Assembly: GCF_015550595.1 (NCBI RefSeq)
Contig: NZ_JADNBB010000018.1
Span: 62,001 to 126,000 of the forward strand
Direction: 5' to 3'
From: Parabacteroides goldsteinii
Lineage (GTDB): Bacteria > Bacteroidota > Bacteroidia > Bacteroidales > Tannerellaceae
DNA length: 64,000 nucleotides
This document shows, piece after piece, positions 56,147-64,000 of the stretch (position 1 is the stretch's first letter; every line of letters starts with the position of its first letter). The notes under the pieces are model-generated. The model saw only the letters and a list, made by a program, of their open reading frames with translations, was not told the origin of the DNA and did not search any database. A program made the position numbers and the translations under genes.

Positions 56147-56446
56147 TTATTTGGCTCTGATTTTTTCCTTGAATTTAACTAATTGTTTTTCCAATGCTTC
56201 GACGCATTCGTCAATAGACGCTTCAAAAGAATCGTTTATTTTCTCTGCAAAACAATCTCCATTCTTTATTATAAGACGCACAGCCGCTTCTTTATTCTTT
56301 GCTGATTCAGGCTTTACAACCTTTAATGTCACCTCTGCTAATATTATGCCGTCGAAGTATTGCTCCAACTTACTAACTTTCTTCTGAATAAACGCTTCTA
56401 ACTGATCTGTTGCGTCAAAATGGATTGCTTGAATTCTAATGTCCAT
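56147..56446 (-). CDS. hpf: Ribosome hibernation promoting factor (short HPF/RaiA family)
   Basis: 99 residues, one HPF/YfiA domain: MDIRIQAIHFDATDQLEAFI, then EVTLKVVKPE and a basic C-terminal helix. It binds the 30S subunit decoding region in stationary phase and inactivates ribosomes. It lacks the C-terminal dimerisation domain of long HPF. Its ATG lies 2 bp after the xerC-like stop, so it is probably cotranscribed with it. Confidence 0.88.
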   Translation of the reverse strand: MDIRIQAIHFDATDQLEAFIQKKVSKLEQYFDGIILAEVTLKVVKPESAKNKEAAVRLIIKNGDCFAEKINDSFEASIDECVEALEKQLVKFKEKIRAK

Positions 56447-56448
56447 AA

Positions 56449-57345
56449 TTAACCTCCTTCTTTTTTCGCTCTTGGATGAGCATGATACACTTTTTTTAAT
56501 TCCTCAAAGGTTGTATGTGTGTAAACGCTGGTCGAAGCCAAGCTGCTGTGTCCAAGTATCTCTTTCACAGCATTCAACTCTGCACCATTGTTCAACATAC
56601 TTGTTGCAAACGAATGTCTCAATACATGAGGGCTACGTTTCGCCAATGTTGGGATTTCCGACAACTTATCTTTTACTATAGTATAAACAATAGATACAGA
56701 TAATTGCTCCCCGTTTTTTCTTACGAAAAACCATCCGCTCTCCGAACCAACTTCACGATTTCGAACTTCAGTGTATGCTTCTATTAAGTTTTTTAACCCT
56801 TCTGCAAATGGGATCAACCGTTGCTTGTTACGCTTTCCCGTTACCCGGATCTGCATCGTCCCGCAATCGACATCGGAATCTCTCATTCCTAACAACTCCG
56901 AACGACGTATACCTGTATCGTAAAGCATTTCCAGCATCAGACGATTCCTTACACCTTCAAAATCCTCACCGAATCCATCACCATCCAACAAAAGTTCCAT
57001 TTCCTTATCTTTAATAAAATAAGGCAACGGCTTCTTCGTTTTCGGTCCGGTTATTAACCGCAATGGATTAACAGAGATGCTTCCCTGCTTCATAAGGAAT
57101 TTAAAAAAAGACTTCAAAGAACTTAATTTCCGGTTGACCGACACTGGTGAAAGCTTCTCGTCCATTAAAGAAACGACCCATCCTCTCACTAAATCCGCAT
57201 CGACATCCACCGGATCAAATATGCCTTCCTTATACCTTTTCACATAATCTTCGAACTGGCGCAAATCTTTTGAATAAGCCCCTATCGTATAATTGGAGTA
57301 ATTCCTTTCATACCGAAGATAATCTAAAAATGAATCTATCAACAT
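56449..57345 (-). CDS. xerC: Tyrosine recombinase, XerC/XerD-like
   Basis: 298 residues, the Xer length. N-terminal SAM-like core-binding domain (1-85) and catalytic domain with DTGIRRSEL (first catalytic Arg), HVLRHSFAT (HxxR), LGHSSLASTSVYTH (His and Tyr nucleophile). Likely resolves chromosome dimers at dif. It is close to rpsU and the HPF gene, a Bacteroidales housekeeping arrangement, so it is not the obvious enzyme for the invertible segments at 9.7 and 20 kb. A dedicated role cannot be excluded. Confidence 0.9.
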   Translation of the reverse strand: MLIDSFLDYLRYERNYSNYTIGAYSKDLRQFEDYVKRYKEGIFDPVDVDADLVRGWVVSLMDEKLSPVSVNRKLSSLKSFFKFLMKQGSISVNPLRLITGPKTKKPLPYFIKDKEMELLLDGDGFGEDFEGVRNRLMLEMLYDTGIRRSELLGMRDSDVDCGTMQIRVTGKRNKQRLIPFAEGLKNLIEAYTEVRNREVGSESGWFFVRKNGEQLSVSIVYTIVKDKLSEIPTLAKRSPHVLRHSFATSMLNNGAELNAVKEILGHSSLASTSVYTHTTFEELKKVYHAHPRAKKEGG

Positions 57346-57417
57346 ATCTGCGTTGCATCAACTTTTATGCAACGAAAATAGGAATAAGAATTCAATAAAA
57401 CAAGTTTGGTAAGATAT

Positions 57418-57609
57418 TTATTCTTCTACCTGCTGCAATTGCTGAACGTAAACAGCACGCATGTTCTGCTTTCTCTTTGCAACAGAAGGTTTAATGAATG
57501 CCTGACGGCTTCTCAATTCCTTTACTACTCCTGTTTTTTCGAACTTTCTTTTAAACTTCTTCAGCGCTTTTTCAATGTTTTCGCCTTCTTTCAATGGAAC
57601 TACGATCAT
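57418..57609 (-). CDS. rpsU: Ribosomal protein bS21
   Basis: 63 residues: MIVVPLKEGENIEKALKKFK and a C-terminal KRKQNMRAVYV. In Bacteroidetes bS21 holds the 3' end of 16S rRNA away from mRNA, in line with the weak Shine-Dalgarno use seen throughout this window. 72 bp before the xerC-like gene. Confidence 0.97.
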   Translation of the reverse strand: MIVVPLKEGENIEKALKKFKRKFEKTGVVKELRSRQAFIKPSVAKRKQNMRAVYVQQLQQVEE

Positions 57610-57754
57610 AATTTAATTTATTATATTGTTTTTAATTACATCCTCAAAATGGGCAGCAAAATTACTGATTCTTTCGTTATTAGCAAAACTTTCCGACAAT
57701 AATTCGTATTTTTTCTTTTTCCACCAATGCATTAACACTCAGAACCTCTGCTTG

Positions 57755-58825
57755 CTAGTAGCTAAGACTATCCGTAAACGGAGGGTAAGCAATCCCTTTT
57801 TCGGTAATGATCGCAGAAATCAGATCATGGGAAGTTACGTCAAATGCCGGATTGAAAATCTTAATGTCGCGCGGTGCCATTCTATGGGTATACCACATCT
57901 CCGACACCTCTTCCGGAGCTCGCTCTTCTATCACAATCGATTGCCCGTCAGGACATTGCTTATCAATAGTAGAAGTAGGTCCCAACACATAGAAAGGGAT
58001 GCCGTAATGACGAGCCAGAATAGCGACACCAGAAGTCCCGATCTTGTTCGCCACATCTCCATTCATCGCAATACGGTCGCAGCCTACCACCACTGCCTGT
58101 ACCCACCCTTTCTGCATAACGGAAGAAGCCATATTATCGCAGATCAGCGTCACATCCACCCCCGACCTTTGCAATTCGTAAGCCGTCAGACGCCCCCCCT
58201 GCAGCAAAGGACGTGTTTCATCGGCAAAGACCTTGAAGTCGTACCCCCTCTCCTGCCCCAGATATATCGGTGCCAGTGCGGTACCATACTCGGAAACGGC
58301 CAGATGACCGGCATTACAATGCGTCAGTAATCCCATGCCCGGCTTTAATAGCGACAGGCAGTTCTCTCCTATCCTGCGGCATGCAGCAGCATCTTCCTCA
58401 CGAATAGCCTGCGATTCTTTATGCAATAACCGGACAAGTTCCGAAATATCTTCCAAGCGATTATCCAGCACGACTTTCTCCATCCGATTCAATGCAGCCA
58501 CTAAATTAACAGCTGTCGGCCGGGAGGAGGCCAGATACTCCTTTATTCGTTTAAATTCTTTATAAAAGTCATCAAAACCGGTAGCTTCGATCTGTTGACT
58601 GCATACATAAATACCATAGGCGGCAGACACTCCGATAGCAGGAGCACCACGAACCTTTAATTTATAAATAGCGTCCCAAATATCCTCTGCACTGTAAAGG
58701 GATAAGTAGACCTCTTTTTCCGGCAATTGGGTCTGATCCAAAATAACAACGGAATCAGCATCCTCGCTGAGACGCACTGTTTTCAAATCTGTAATATTCT
58801 TTTCACTCATTTTCTTCAAGTTCAT
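57755..58825 (-). CDS. mtnA: S-methyl-5-thioribose-1-phosphate isomerase
   Basis: 356 residues from ATG 58825; an internal ATG at 58810 ([12 protein letters not shown]) is an equally good start. Key motifs are [14 protein letters not shown], the catalytic Cys in THCNAGHLA, and [16 protein letters not shown] with the catalytic Asp. It converts MTR-1-P to methylthioribulose-1-P in methionine salvage. A ribose-1,5-bisphosphate isomerase-like activity is the alternative. The gene is monocistronic, divergent from the aminopeptidase P gene. Confidence 0.9.
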   Translation of the reverse strand: MNLKKMSEKNITDLKTVRLSEDADSVVILDQTQLPEKEVYLSLYSAEDIWDAIYKLKVRGAPAIGVSAAYGIYVCSQQIEATGFDDFYKEFKRIKEYLASSRPTAVNLVAALNRMEKVVLDNRLEDISELVRLLHKESQAIREEDAAACRRIGENCLSLLKPGMGLLTHCNAGHLAVSEYGTALAPIYLGQERGYDFKVFADETRPLLQGGRLTAYELQRSGVDVTLICDNMASSVMQKGWVQAVVVGCDRIAMNGDVANKIGTSGVAILARHYGIPFYVLGPTSTIDKQCPDGQSIVIEERAPEEVSEMWYTHRMAPRDIKIFNPAFDVTSHDLISAIITEKGIAYPPFTDSLSY

Positions 58826-59324
58826 TCTTCTTTAAAACCCAGGAGCTACCTCAATAGTCTCATCCCCCGACACTACTATAACAAAATGACAACTCTACCT
58901 TGCCGGCACTCCAACACTACTATACTACATTTGCAATTTGTTTTCTAAAAAAATCAACTTCTCTTTATGTCTTTATAATATATTAATCTTATTATATTAA
59001 AGAGAGCGTTCAAGAGATCGTTCGAAGAGCGTTCGGGAAACTTTCATAAAGTCCTAATAAACGATTGAAATTCAAAGACAAATAAAACCCTTTCATCGTC
59101 CGAAGATCGTCAGTAAGATCGTTCACGATATCTGTCACTCTATTCACGACACAAACAAACATTGATTTAAAGCGCAAATATACAACAAATTACATAATTT
59201 ATTCTTTCAAAAAACAGAATTCGGAAAAACATCACATTTTCTACTAAAAGCAGCCTGAATACGCGGGCCTTTCCCAATAATTTATTAACTTTGCGAATAG
59301 TAACGTTGACTAAACAGTAATGCG
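58826..59324. other. Divergent mtnA-pepP spacer with phased CGTTC/ATCGT repeats
   Basis: 499 bp without a gene. Two clusters of short repeats are seen: RCGTTC-type hexamers starting at 59006, 59018 and 59029, and ATCGTC/ATCGTT at 59095, 59106 and 59118, spaced 11-12 bp, i.e. 23 bp per two units. ATCGT-TC-ACGAT (59118-59129) is a perfect dyad. A TAACTTTG promoter element lies at 59286-59293, about 30 bp before the pepP ATG. Possible regulator sites; weaker than the four clear arrays. Confidence 0.5.
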
Positions 59325-61112
59325 ATGAAAACAAATATTCCTGAACGTATTGCCGCCCTGAGGGAGGTAATGAAAGAAAAGAAAATCGATGCTTATATTA
59401 TCCCCAGTTCCGATCCACACCTGAGCGAATATCCGGCCGACCGCTGGAAATCTCGCGGATGGATATCCGGTTTCGACGGATCCGCCGGCACAGTGGTGGT
59501 CACGGCAGACAAAGCCGGCTTATGGACAGACTCGCGCTATTTCCTGCAGGCGGGTATACAGCTGGAAGGATCAGGCATAGAACTATATAAAATGGCTTTG
59601 CCGGAAACTCCGACTATTCCTGAATTTCTACTCCATGAGTTACAAAGCGGACAAACGGTCGGTACAGACGGCCTGACTTACAGTGTGGCCGATGCCGGCA
59701 AACTGGAAAAAGTACTGAAACGGAAAGACATCAAACTGGAGACATCCTACGACCTGATCGACCTGATATGGAAAGACAGGCCGGCCGTCCCGGGTAACCC
59801 GTTATTTGAAATGCCGGTCGAACTGAGCGGTAAGGCTGTCCATGAAAAGCTGGATGAGATAAACAACCTGCTACGTAAGGAAGGGGCCGACTGCGGTATC
59901 CTTGCTGCGCTTGACGAAGTAGCCTGGACATTCAATATCCGGGGTACGGACGTGACTTACAACCCGGTCGTTATCAGCTATGCCTTTATCTCCGAAGACG
60001 AAAGCGTACTTTTCATCGATCCGAAAAAGATCACTGCCGACGCGGCCGGAAACCTGAAAAAAGAGGGTGTCGTACTGGCCGACTATACGATGATACAAAA
60101 ATACCTCTCCCGTCTTCCGGAAAACAGCCGCGTATTTATCGACCCGGCAAAAACCAACATTGCCCTTTACAATGCGCTGCCGAAAGGATGCACCATCATT
60201 GAAGGCATCACCCCGGCAAACCATCTGAAAAGTATTAAGAACGAAACCGAAATAAAAGGATTCCGCAATGCGACCGTAAAAGACGGTATCGCATTAACCC
60301 GTTTCTACATCTGGCTGGAAAGGAAATTAGCCGCTGGTGAAAAAGTGACTGAACTCGACGCTTCTGCCCGCCTGACCGCCCTGCGCGCAGAGCAACCACA
60401 GTACATTATGGACAGCTTTGAATCGATCACCGGATATGCCGGACACGGTGCGATCGTTCATTACGCCCCGACTCCCGAAACCGACGTTGAACTGAAACCG
60501 GAAAGTCTGCTCCTGATGGACTCGGGCGCACAATACCTGGACGGAACGACCGACATAACCCGTACGGTTGCTCTGGGCAAACCGACCGAACAGATGAAAA
60601 AAGACTTTACCCGTACGCTGAAAGGCATGATCGGAATTGCCAAGTGCAAATTCCCGGCCGGTATCCGCGGTTGCCTGCTCGATGTGCTTGCGCGCAAAGC
60701 GTTGTGGGATGCAGGTATCAATTATCTCCACGGAACCTGTCACGGTATCGGACATTGCCTGAATGTACACGAAGGGCCGCAGAGTATCCGTATGGAAGAG
60801 AATCCAGTTCCGCTGAAGCCGGGTATGGTGATGAGCGACGAACCGGCCATGTACCGCACCGGCGAATATGGTATCCGCACTGAGAACATGATCCTGATCC
60901 GCGAAGACAGCGAAACGGAATATGGCAAGTTCTATGGCTTCGATACCCTGACTTTATGTTATATCGATACAAAATTGATTATGGTACCGATGCTGTCCGT
61001 CAGGGAACGTGCCTGGATAAATAAATATCACCAGATGGTATACGATTTGTTAAGCCCGCATCTGAACGAAGAGGAAAAAGCCTGGTTAAAAGAGAAAACA
61101 ACAGAAATTTAA
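59325..61112 (+). CDS. pepP: Xaa-Pro aminopeptidase P family protein (M24B)
   Basis: 595 residues in three parts: two creatinase-like N-terminal domains (1-160 and 160-315), and the pita-bread catalytic domain with all metal ligands (LLMDSGAQYLDGTTDITRT, HGTCHGIGHCLNVHEG, SDEPAMY, GIRTENMILI), plus a C-terminal helical extension. It removes the first residue from peptides with proline in second place. Cytoplasmic, no signal peptide. Three-domain architecture matches the eukaryote-like aminopeptidase P branch rather than E. coli PepP. Confidence 0.92.
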   Translation: MKTNIPERIAALREVMKEKKIDAYIIPSSDPHLSEYPADRWKSRGWISGFDGSAGTVVVTADKAGLWTDSRYFLQAGIQLEGSGIELYKMALPETPTIPEFLLHELQSGQTVGTDGLTYSVADAGKLEKVLKRKDIKLETSYDLIDLIWKDRPAVPGNPLFEMPVELSGKAVHEKLDEINNLLRKEGADCGILAALDEVAWTFNIRGTDVTYNPVVISYAFISEDESVLFIDPKKITADAAGNLKKEGVVLADYTMIQKYLSRLPENSRVFIDPAKTNIALYNALPKGCTIIEGITPANHLKSIKNETEIKGFRNATVKDGIALTRFYIWLERKLAAGEKVTELDASARLTALRAEQPQYIMDSFESITGYAGHGAIVHYAPTPETDVELKPESLLLMDSGAQYLDGTTDITRTVALGKPTEQMKKDFTRTLKGMIGIAKCKFPAGIRGCLLDVLARKALWDAGINYLHGTCHGIGHCLNVHEGPQSIRMEENPVPLKPGMVMSDEPAMYRTGEYGIRTENMILIREDSETEYGKFYGFDTLTLCYIDTKLIMVPMLSVRERAWINKYHQMVYDLLSPHLNEEEKAWLKEKTTEI

Positions 61113-61163
61113 AAGAGCCGACAGTCGACAAATAGCAGTTGACAGTTGGAAAACTGTTTTTAA

Positions 61164-61190
61164 CTGTCATCTGTCAACTGTCACTTGTCA
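61164..61190. repeat. Heptamer tandem repeat (CTGTCAN) with inverted copies
   Basis: Four 7-bp units CTGTCAT, CTGTCAA, CTGTCAC and TTGTCAA lie in the 89-bp gap between pepP and the carbonic-anhydrase-like gene. The inverse sequence GTTGACAGTT is 20 bp upstream, so the transcript can fold into a hairpin. Simple heptamer arrays of this kind are seen in other Bacteroidetes spacers. Confidence 0.8.
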
Positions 61191-61201
61191 ACTATAAAAT
61201 T

Positions 61202-61726
61202 ATGGCAATAATAAAATCAGTCAGAGGCTTTACCCCGAAGATAGGTAAAGACACATTTTTAGCGGATAACGCCGCTATTATCGGTGATGTTGAAATCGGA
61301 GAAGGTTGCAGCATCTGGTTCGGTACGGTCCTGCGCGGCGACGTAAACTCGATCCGTATCGGCAATGGTGTAAACATTCAGGACGGCTCCGTATTGCATA
61401 CGTTATACGAAAAATCGACCATAGAAATTGGCGACGATGTATCGGTAGGACATAACGTTACCATCCACGGTGCCAAGATCTGCAATGGGGCACTGATCGG
61501 GATGGGATCGGTTGTACTTGACCATGCCGTGATCGGCGAGGGAGCCATCGTAGCAGCAGGTTCGGTTGTTTTGAGTAAAACGATTGTCGAACCGGGCAGC
61601 ATTTATGCCGGCGTACCGGCTAAGTTCGTCAAGAAGGTCGATCCGGAACAGGCTAAGGAGATCAATCAGAAGATTGCTAAAAACTACCACATGTATTCAA
61701 GTTGGTATAAAGAAGAGACAGAATAA
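61202..61726 (+). CDS. Gamma-carbonic anhydrase-like hexapeptide protein
   Basis: The frame is open from 61139, but the ATG at 61202 (MAIIKSVRGFTPKIGKDTF) gives the normal 174 residues; upstream lies the heptamer repeat. Left-handed beta-helix hexapeptides run throughout (IGDVEIGEGCSIWFGTVL). Metal-binding His are in SVLHT and SVGHNVTIHG. Family members are YrdA/PaaY-like; carbonic anhydrase activity is possible, not certain. Overlaps nothing; the serine hydrolase gene begins directly after its stop. Confidence 0.9.
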   Translation: MAIIKSVRGFTPKIGKDTFLADNAAIIGDVEIGEGCSIWFGTVLRGDVNSIRIGNGVNIQDGSVLHTLYEKSTIEIGDDVSVGHNVTIHGAKICNGALIGMGSVVLDHAVIGEGAIVAAGSVVLSKTIVEPGSIYAGVPAKFVKKVDPEQAKEINQKIAKNYHMYSSWYKEETE

Positions 61727-62905
61727 ATGAAGAAAGCAGGATGGGCAATACTTTTGGTCGTATGTTGTATCGGTGGTTATCTGGTATTGCCCTCCAACTA
61801 TTACCTGCGCCGTGCCCTTACGCATTTGTTACCAAAAATAGACCAGTATCCGATTTTTGAGAACCGCACAGTAAAAGCCGATGATCCGCAACCCTGGAAA
61901 CAGTCGGAGGCATATAATACGCTTTCCATTCCGGAAAAGTATTTGCCGGTATTCGATGAACTGGGAACAGTCGCTTACGTTATTTTCAAAGACAATACAT
62001 TGCTTTTCGAACAGTATTGGGAGGATTACTCTCCGAAGTCACACAGTAACTCCTTCTCGATGGCTAAAAGCATCGTCTCACTAGCTATTGGAGGAGCGAT
62101 CGACGATGGATTTATAAAAAGCGTCGACCAGCCGGTCAGTGACTTTTATCCGGAATTCCAAGGATACAACGGAAAGCCTTTAACACTCCGCCACCTGTTG
62201 ACGATGAGTGCGGGAGTTGACTTCGACGAAGCATATTCTTCTCCCTTCTCTCCCACCACTAAACTATACTACGGCAACGATTTGCAGAAGATCGCATTCG
62301 ACATGAAAGAAATAGAGGAGCCGGGCGTCAACTTTATCTATCAGAGTGGCGTAACCCAACTACTGGCTTTTATCGTCGAGAAAGTAACCGGAGAAAATAT
62401 CAGTACCTACGTCTCCCGTAAATACTGGACACCGATGAACGCGGAAGAAGATGCACTCTGGAGTCTGGATAAAAAAGATGGTATCGAAAAAGCATATTGC
62501 TGCTTCAACAGTAATGCACGCGATTTTGCCCGCTTCGGACAACTGATACTGAACAATGGCAACTGGAACGGCCAACAACTTATCTCCGACTCTTACCTAA
62601 AGGAAGCAACGACACCCGACACCCACTTATTATTCAAAGAATATAATGAGACAAACAACTGTTACGGGTTTCAATTCTGGCACCTCACCTACAACGGTAT
62701 GAAGATACCTTACATGCGTGGTATCCTCGGACAATACGTCTTTATCATCCCCGAGCTGAATGCGGTAGTCGTACGCCTCGGCCACAAACGCAGCGAAACA
62801 CGTTCCGAACAACATTATCCGGATGACATAGATATCTGGCTCGGAGCCGCTGTTGAAATGATACAGGCCATTCAAAGCAATAAAGATAATAACGAATCAA
62901 AATAA
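61727..62905 (+). CDS. Serine hydrolase of the beta-lactamase/penicillin-binding protein-like family
   Basis: 392 residues. An N-terminal signal/anchor (AILLVVCCIGGYLVL) is followed by a class C-like domain with SMAKS (SxxK, nucleophile Ser and Lys), YQSG (Tyr-x-Ser) and the HKRSE region near the third motif. Such proteins are esterases, D-amino peptidases or PBP-like enzymes, not necessarily antibiotic-hydrolysing. It directly follows the carbonic-anhydrase-like gene (ATG immediately after its stop), so it is likely cotranscribed. Confidence 0.88.
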   Translation: MKKAGWAILLVVCCIGGYLVLPSNYYLRRALTHLLPKIDQYPIFENRTVKADDPQPWKQSEAYNTLSIPEKYLPVFDELGTVAYVIFKDNTLLFEQYWEDYSPKSHSNSFSMAKSIVSLAIGGAIDDGFIKSVDQPVSDFYPEFQGYNGKPLTLRHLLTMSAGVDFDEAYSSPFSPTTKLYYGNDLQKIAFDMKEIEEPGVNFIYQSGVTQLLAFIVEKVTGENISTYVSRKYWTPMNAEEDALWSLDKKDGIEKAYCCFNSNARDFARFGQLILNNGNWNGQQLISDSYLKEATTPDTHLLFKEYNETNNCYGFQFWHLTYNGMKIPYMRGILGQYVFIIPELNAVVVRLGHKRSETRSEQHYPDDIDIWLGAAVEMIQAIQSNKDNNESK

Positions 62906-62927
62906 ACACTCTAAATTAAATCGACAA

Positions 62928-64000
62928 ATGAAGAAAACAGTATTTACTGCGCCTGTCGCAGCATTATTACTCCTTTCTTGTGCACAAGCGCCGCAAGATA
63001 AAGGTAAAGAGATTACTTACACACCACAGGCACCCTATAACCCGCCGACGTATGTGTGTTACAAGGCTCCGGCTCCTATCAAGATCGACGGTAAACTGTC
63101 GGCTGAAGAATGGGACGCTATCCCCTGGACAACCGACTTTGTAGATATCGAAGGCGACAAACGCCCCACCCCCCTCTTGCAGACACGGGCTAAAATGACT
63201 TACGACGACAATGGTATGTACTTCGCCGTCCTGATGGAAGAACCTCATGTGTGGGCTACAATCACAGAACACGACGCCGTAATCTATCAGGATAATGACT
63301 TTGAAATATTCCTCAACCCGACAAACGACACACACAATTACCTGGAATACGAAGTAAATGCATTGGGTACGGAATGGGATCTGTTCCTGAGCAAACCTTA
63401 CCGCGACAACCCTCAGGTACTGAATAACTGGGAGTTTGCCGGCATGAAATCTGCCGTATATGTGGATGGCACGTTGAATAACCCGAAGGATACCGATAAA
63501 TCATGGAGCGTAGAGGTATTTATCCCCTGGTCGTCCATCTACCAGGTCGCAAGAGGGAAAAAGGCTCCTGTTGCCGGCGAACATATCCGTACCAACTTCT
63601 CACGTGTGGAATGGACAACCGAAGTACAGGATGGCAAATACGTAAAAGTACCTATCAAAGGTGAAGACAAAATACGTGAATACAACTGGGTATGGGCTCC
63701 GACAGGGGTAATCAATATACACATGCCTGAATACTGGGGATTTGTACAAATATCGGATAAGGTAGCCGGAACAGGTGAAACTCCATTTGTTACAGACCCG
63801 AATGATGAAGTAAAATGGCTTCTACGCAACCTGTATTACCGCCAGAATGAGTACGCAGCTACATTTGGCGAATATGCTCCATCCGTAGCAGCTCTTAAAC
63901 CCGAAGAATTATGTCCGGCTGAACAAGCAAAGCAGATCAGTCTGTTCAACACTCCTTCCATGTATGAAATCACATTGCCCGGCACAGACGGTAATGTTTG
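62928..64000 (+). CDS. CBM9-like carbohydrate-binding family lipoprotein (3' end outside window)
   Basis: An ORF open from ATG 62928 to the window end (357 codons). The signal ends LLLLSCAQ with lipobox LLSC. From about residue 50 there is a CBM9-like domain: APIKIDGKLSAEEWDAIPW, then YFAVLMEEPHVWA, DNDFEIFLNP, YLEYEVNALGT and WSVEVFIPWSSI. This domain binds sugars at the end of xylan or cellulose chains in other bacteria. Surface lipoprotein, likely involved in binding or hydrolysing glycans. Gene continues beyond 64000. Confidence 0.85.
   Translation, partial: MKKTVFTAPVAALLLLSCAQAPQDKGKEITYTPQAPYNPPTYVCYKAPAPIKIDGKLSAEEWDAIPWTTDFVDIEGDKRPTPLLQTRAKMTYDDNGMYFAVLMEEPHVWATITEHDAVIYQDNDFEIFLNPTNDTHNYLEYEVNALGTEWDLFLSKPYRDNPQVLNNWEFAGMKSAVYVDGTLNNPKDTDKSWSVEVFIPWSSIYQVARGKKAPVAGEHIRTNFSRVEWTTEVQDGKYVKVPIKGEDKIREYNWVWAPTGVINIHMPEYWGFVQISDKVAGTGETPFVTDPNDEVKWLLRNLYYRQNEYAATFGEYAPSVAALKPEELCPAEQAKQISLFNTPSMYEITLPGTDGNV

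Noticed and set aside
56449-57345. XerC-like gene as the invertase of the two switches
   Set aside because: Its length and position in the rpsU-hpf block fit the housekeeping Xer protein. Bacteroidales invertases for surface loci are usually separate genes; nothing ties this one to AGTTC-N5-GAACT sites.
61122-61196. Heptamer repeats as an insertion sequence end
   Set aside because: Only simple CTGTCAN units and their inverse; no transposase, no target duplication.

Overview
The window comes from a Bacteroidales genome, most likely Parabacteroides or a close relative. This rests on type V (FimA/Mfa-type) fimbrial lipoproteins, SusD-era style lipoboxes, promoters of the TTTG-N19-TAnnTTTG type, HU-like/DUF4469 proteins, DUF3467, a Wzi-family protein, and the tRNA-tuf-tRNA-secE-nusG-rplKAJL-rpoBC order. 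The genus is inferred from gene content, not from any search.

Layout. 1-9.5 kb is one minus-strand fimbrial operon: HU-like/DUF4469 protein, major fimbrillin, FimB/Mfa2-type anchor, three large putative tip/accessory lipoproteins and one secreted protein that all end in a WRLP/YWT/CVR lectin-like (DUF1566/Lcl-type) domain, a small unknown protein and the start of an HU gene. 10-15 kb holds a HAD phosphatase, MarC, a PNGase F-type lipoprotein, an [FeFe]-hydrogenase, FolB and a bactofilin. 15-20 kb is a second accessory unit: a 1292-residue secreted protein preceded by a second HU-like/DUF4469 gene. 20-33 kb is mostly core (GH77 amylomaltase, class II ribonucleotide reductase, DnaA, MlaD, amidase, rpsF-rpsR-rplI) plus a decaying GH43 gene. 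33-43 kb holds a sulfatase, an alkaline-phosphatase-family protein, an alpha/beta hydrolase, a degenerate protein kinase, Wzi, an acyltransferase and DUF3467. 43-57.6 kb is the RNA polymerase/ribosomal/tRNA block with tuf, hpf, a Xer recombinase and rpsU. The end carries mtnA, an aminopeptidase P, a gamma-carbonic-anhydrase-like protein, a serine hydrolase and a partial CBM9-like lipoprotein.

Main discovery. Two accessory loci, 10 kb apart, share the same four-part module on the minus strand: (i) a promoter flanked by inverted AGTTC-N5-GAACT sites and pointing away from the genes (read as an invertible promoter in the OFF state); (ii) a gene for an HU-like/DUF4469 protein ending in the identical nonapeptide GEDDRPVIE, encoded with different synonymous codons; (iii) 7-9 bp after its stop codon, a tandem array of short palindromes with an exact 23-bp period; (iv) 50-80 bp later, a secreted or lipid-anchored surface protein. 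The palindromes differ in sequence between the two loci, and the 5-bp cores of the putative recombination sites match within a locus but differ between loci. Two further tandem-dyad arrays with exact 22-bp period lie upstream of the amidase and of the alpha/beta hydrolase. This suggests a wider class of periodic operator-like arrays in this genome. Function is inferred; the repeats, periods and tails are read directly from the sequence.
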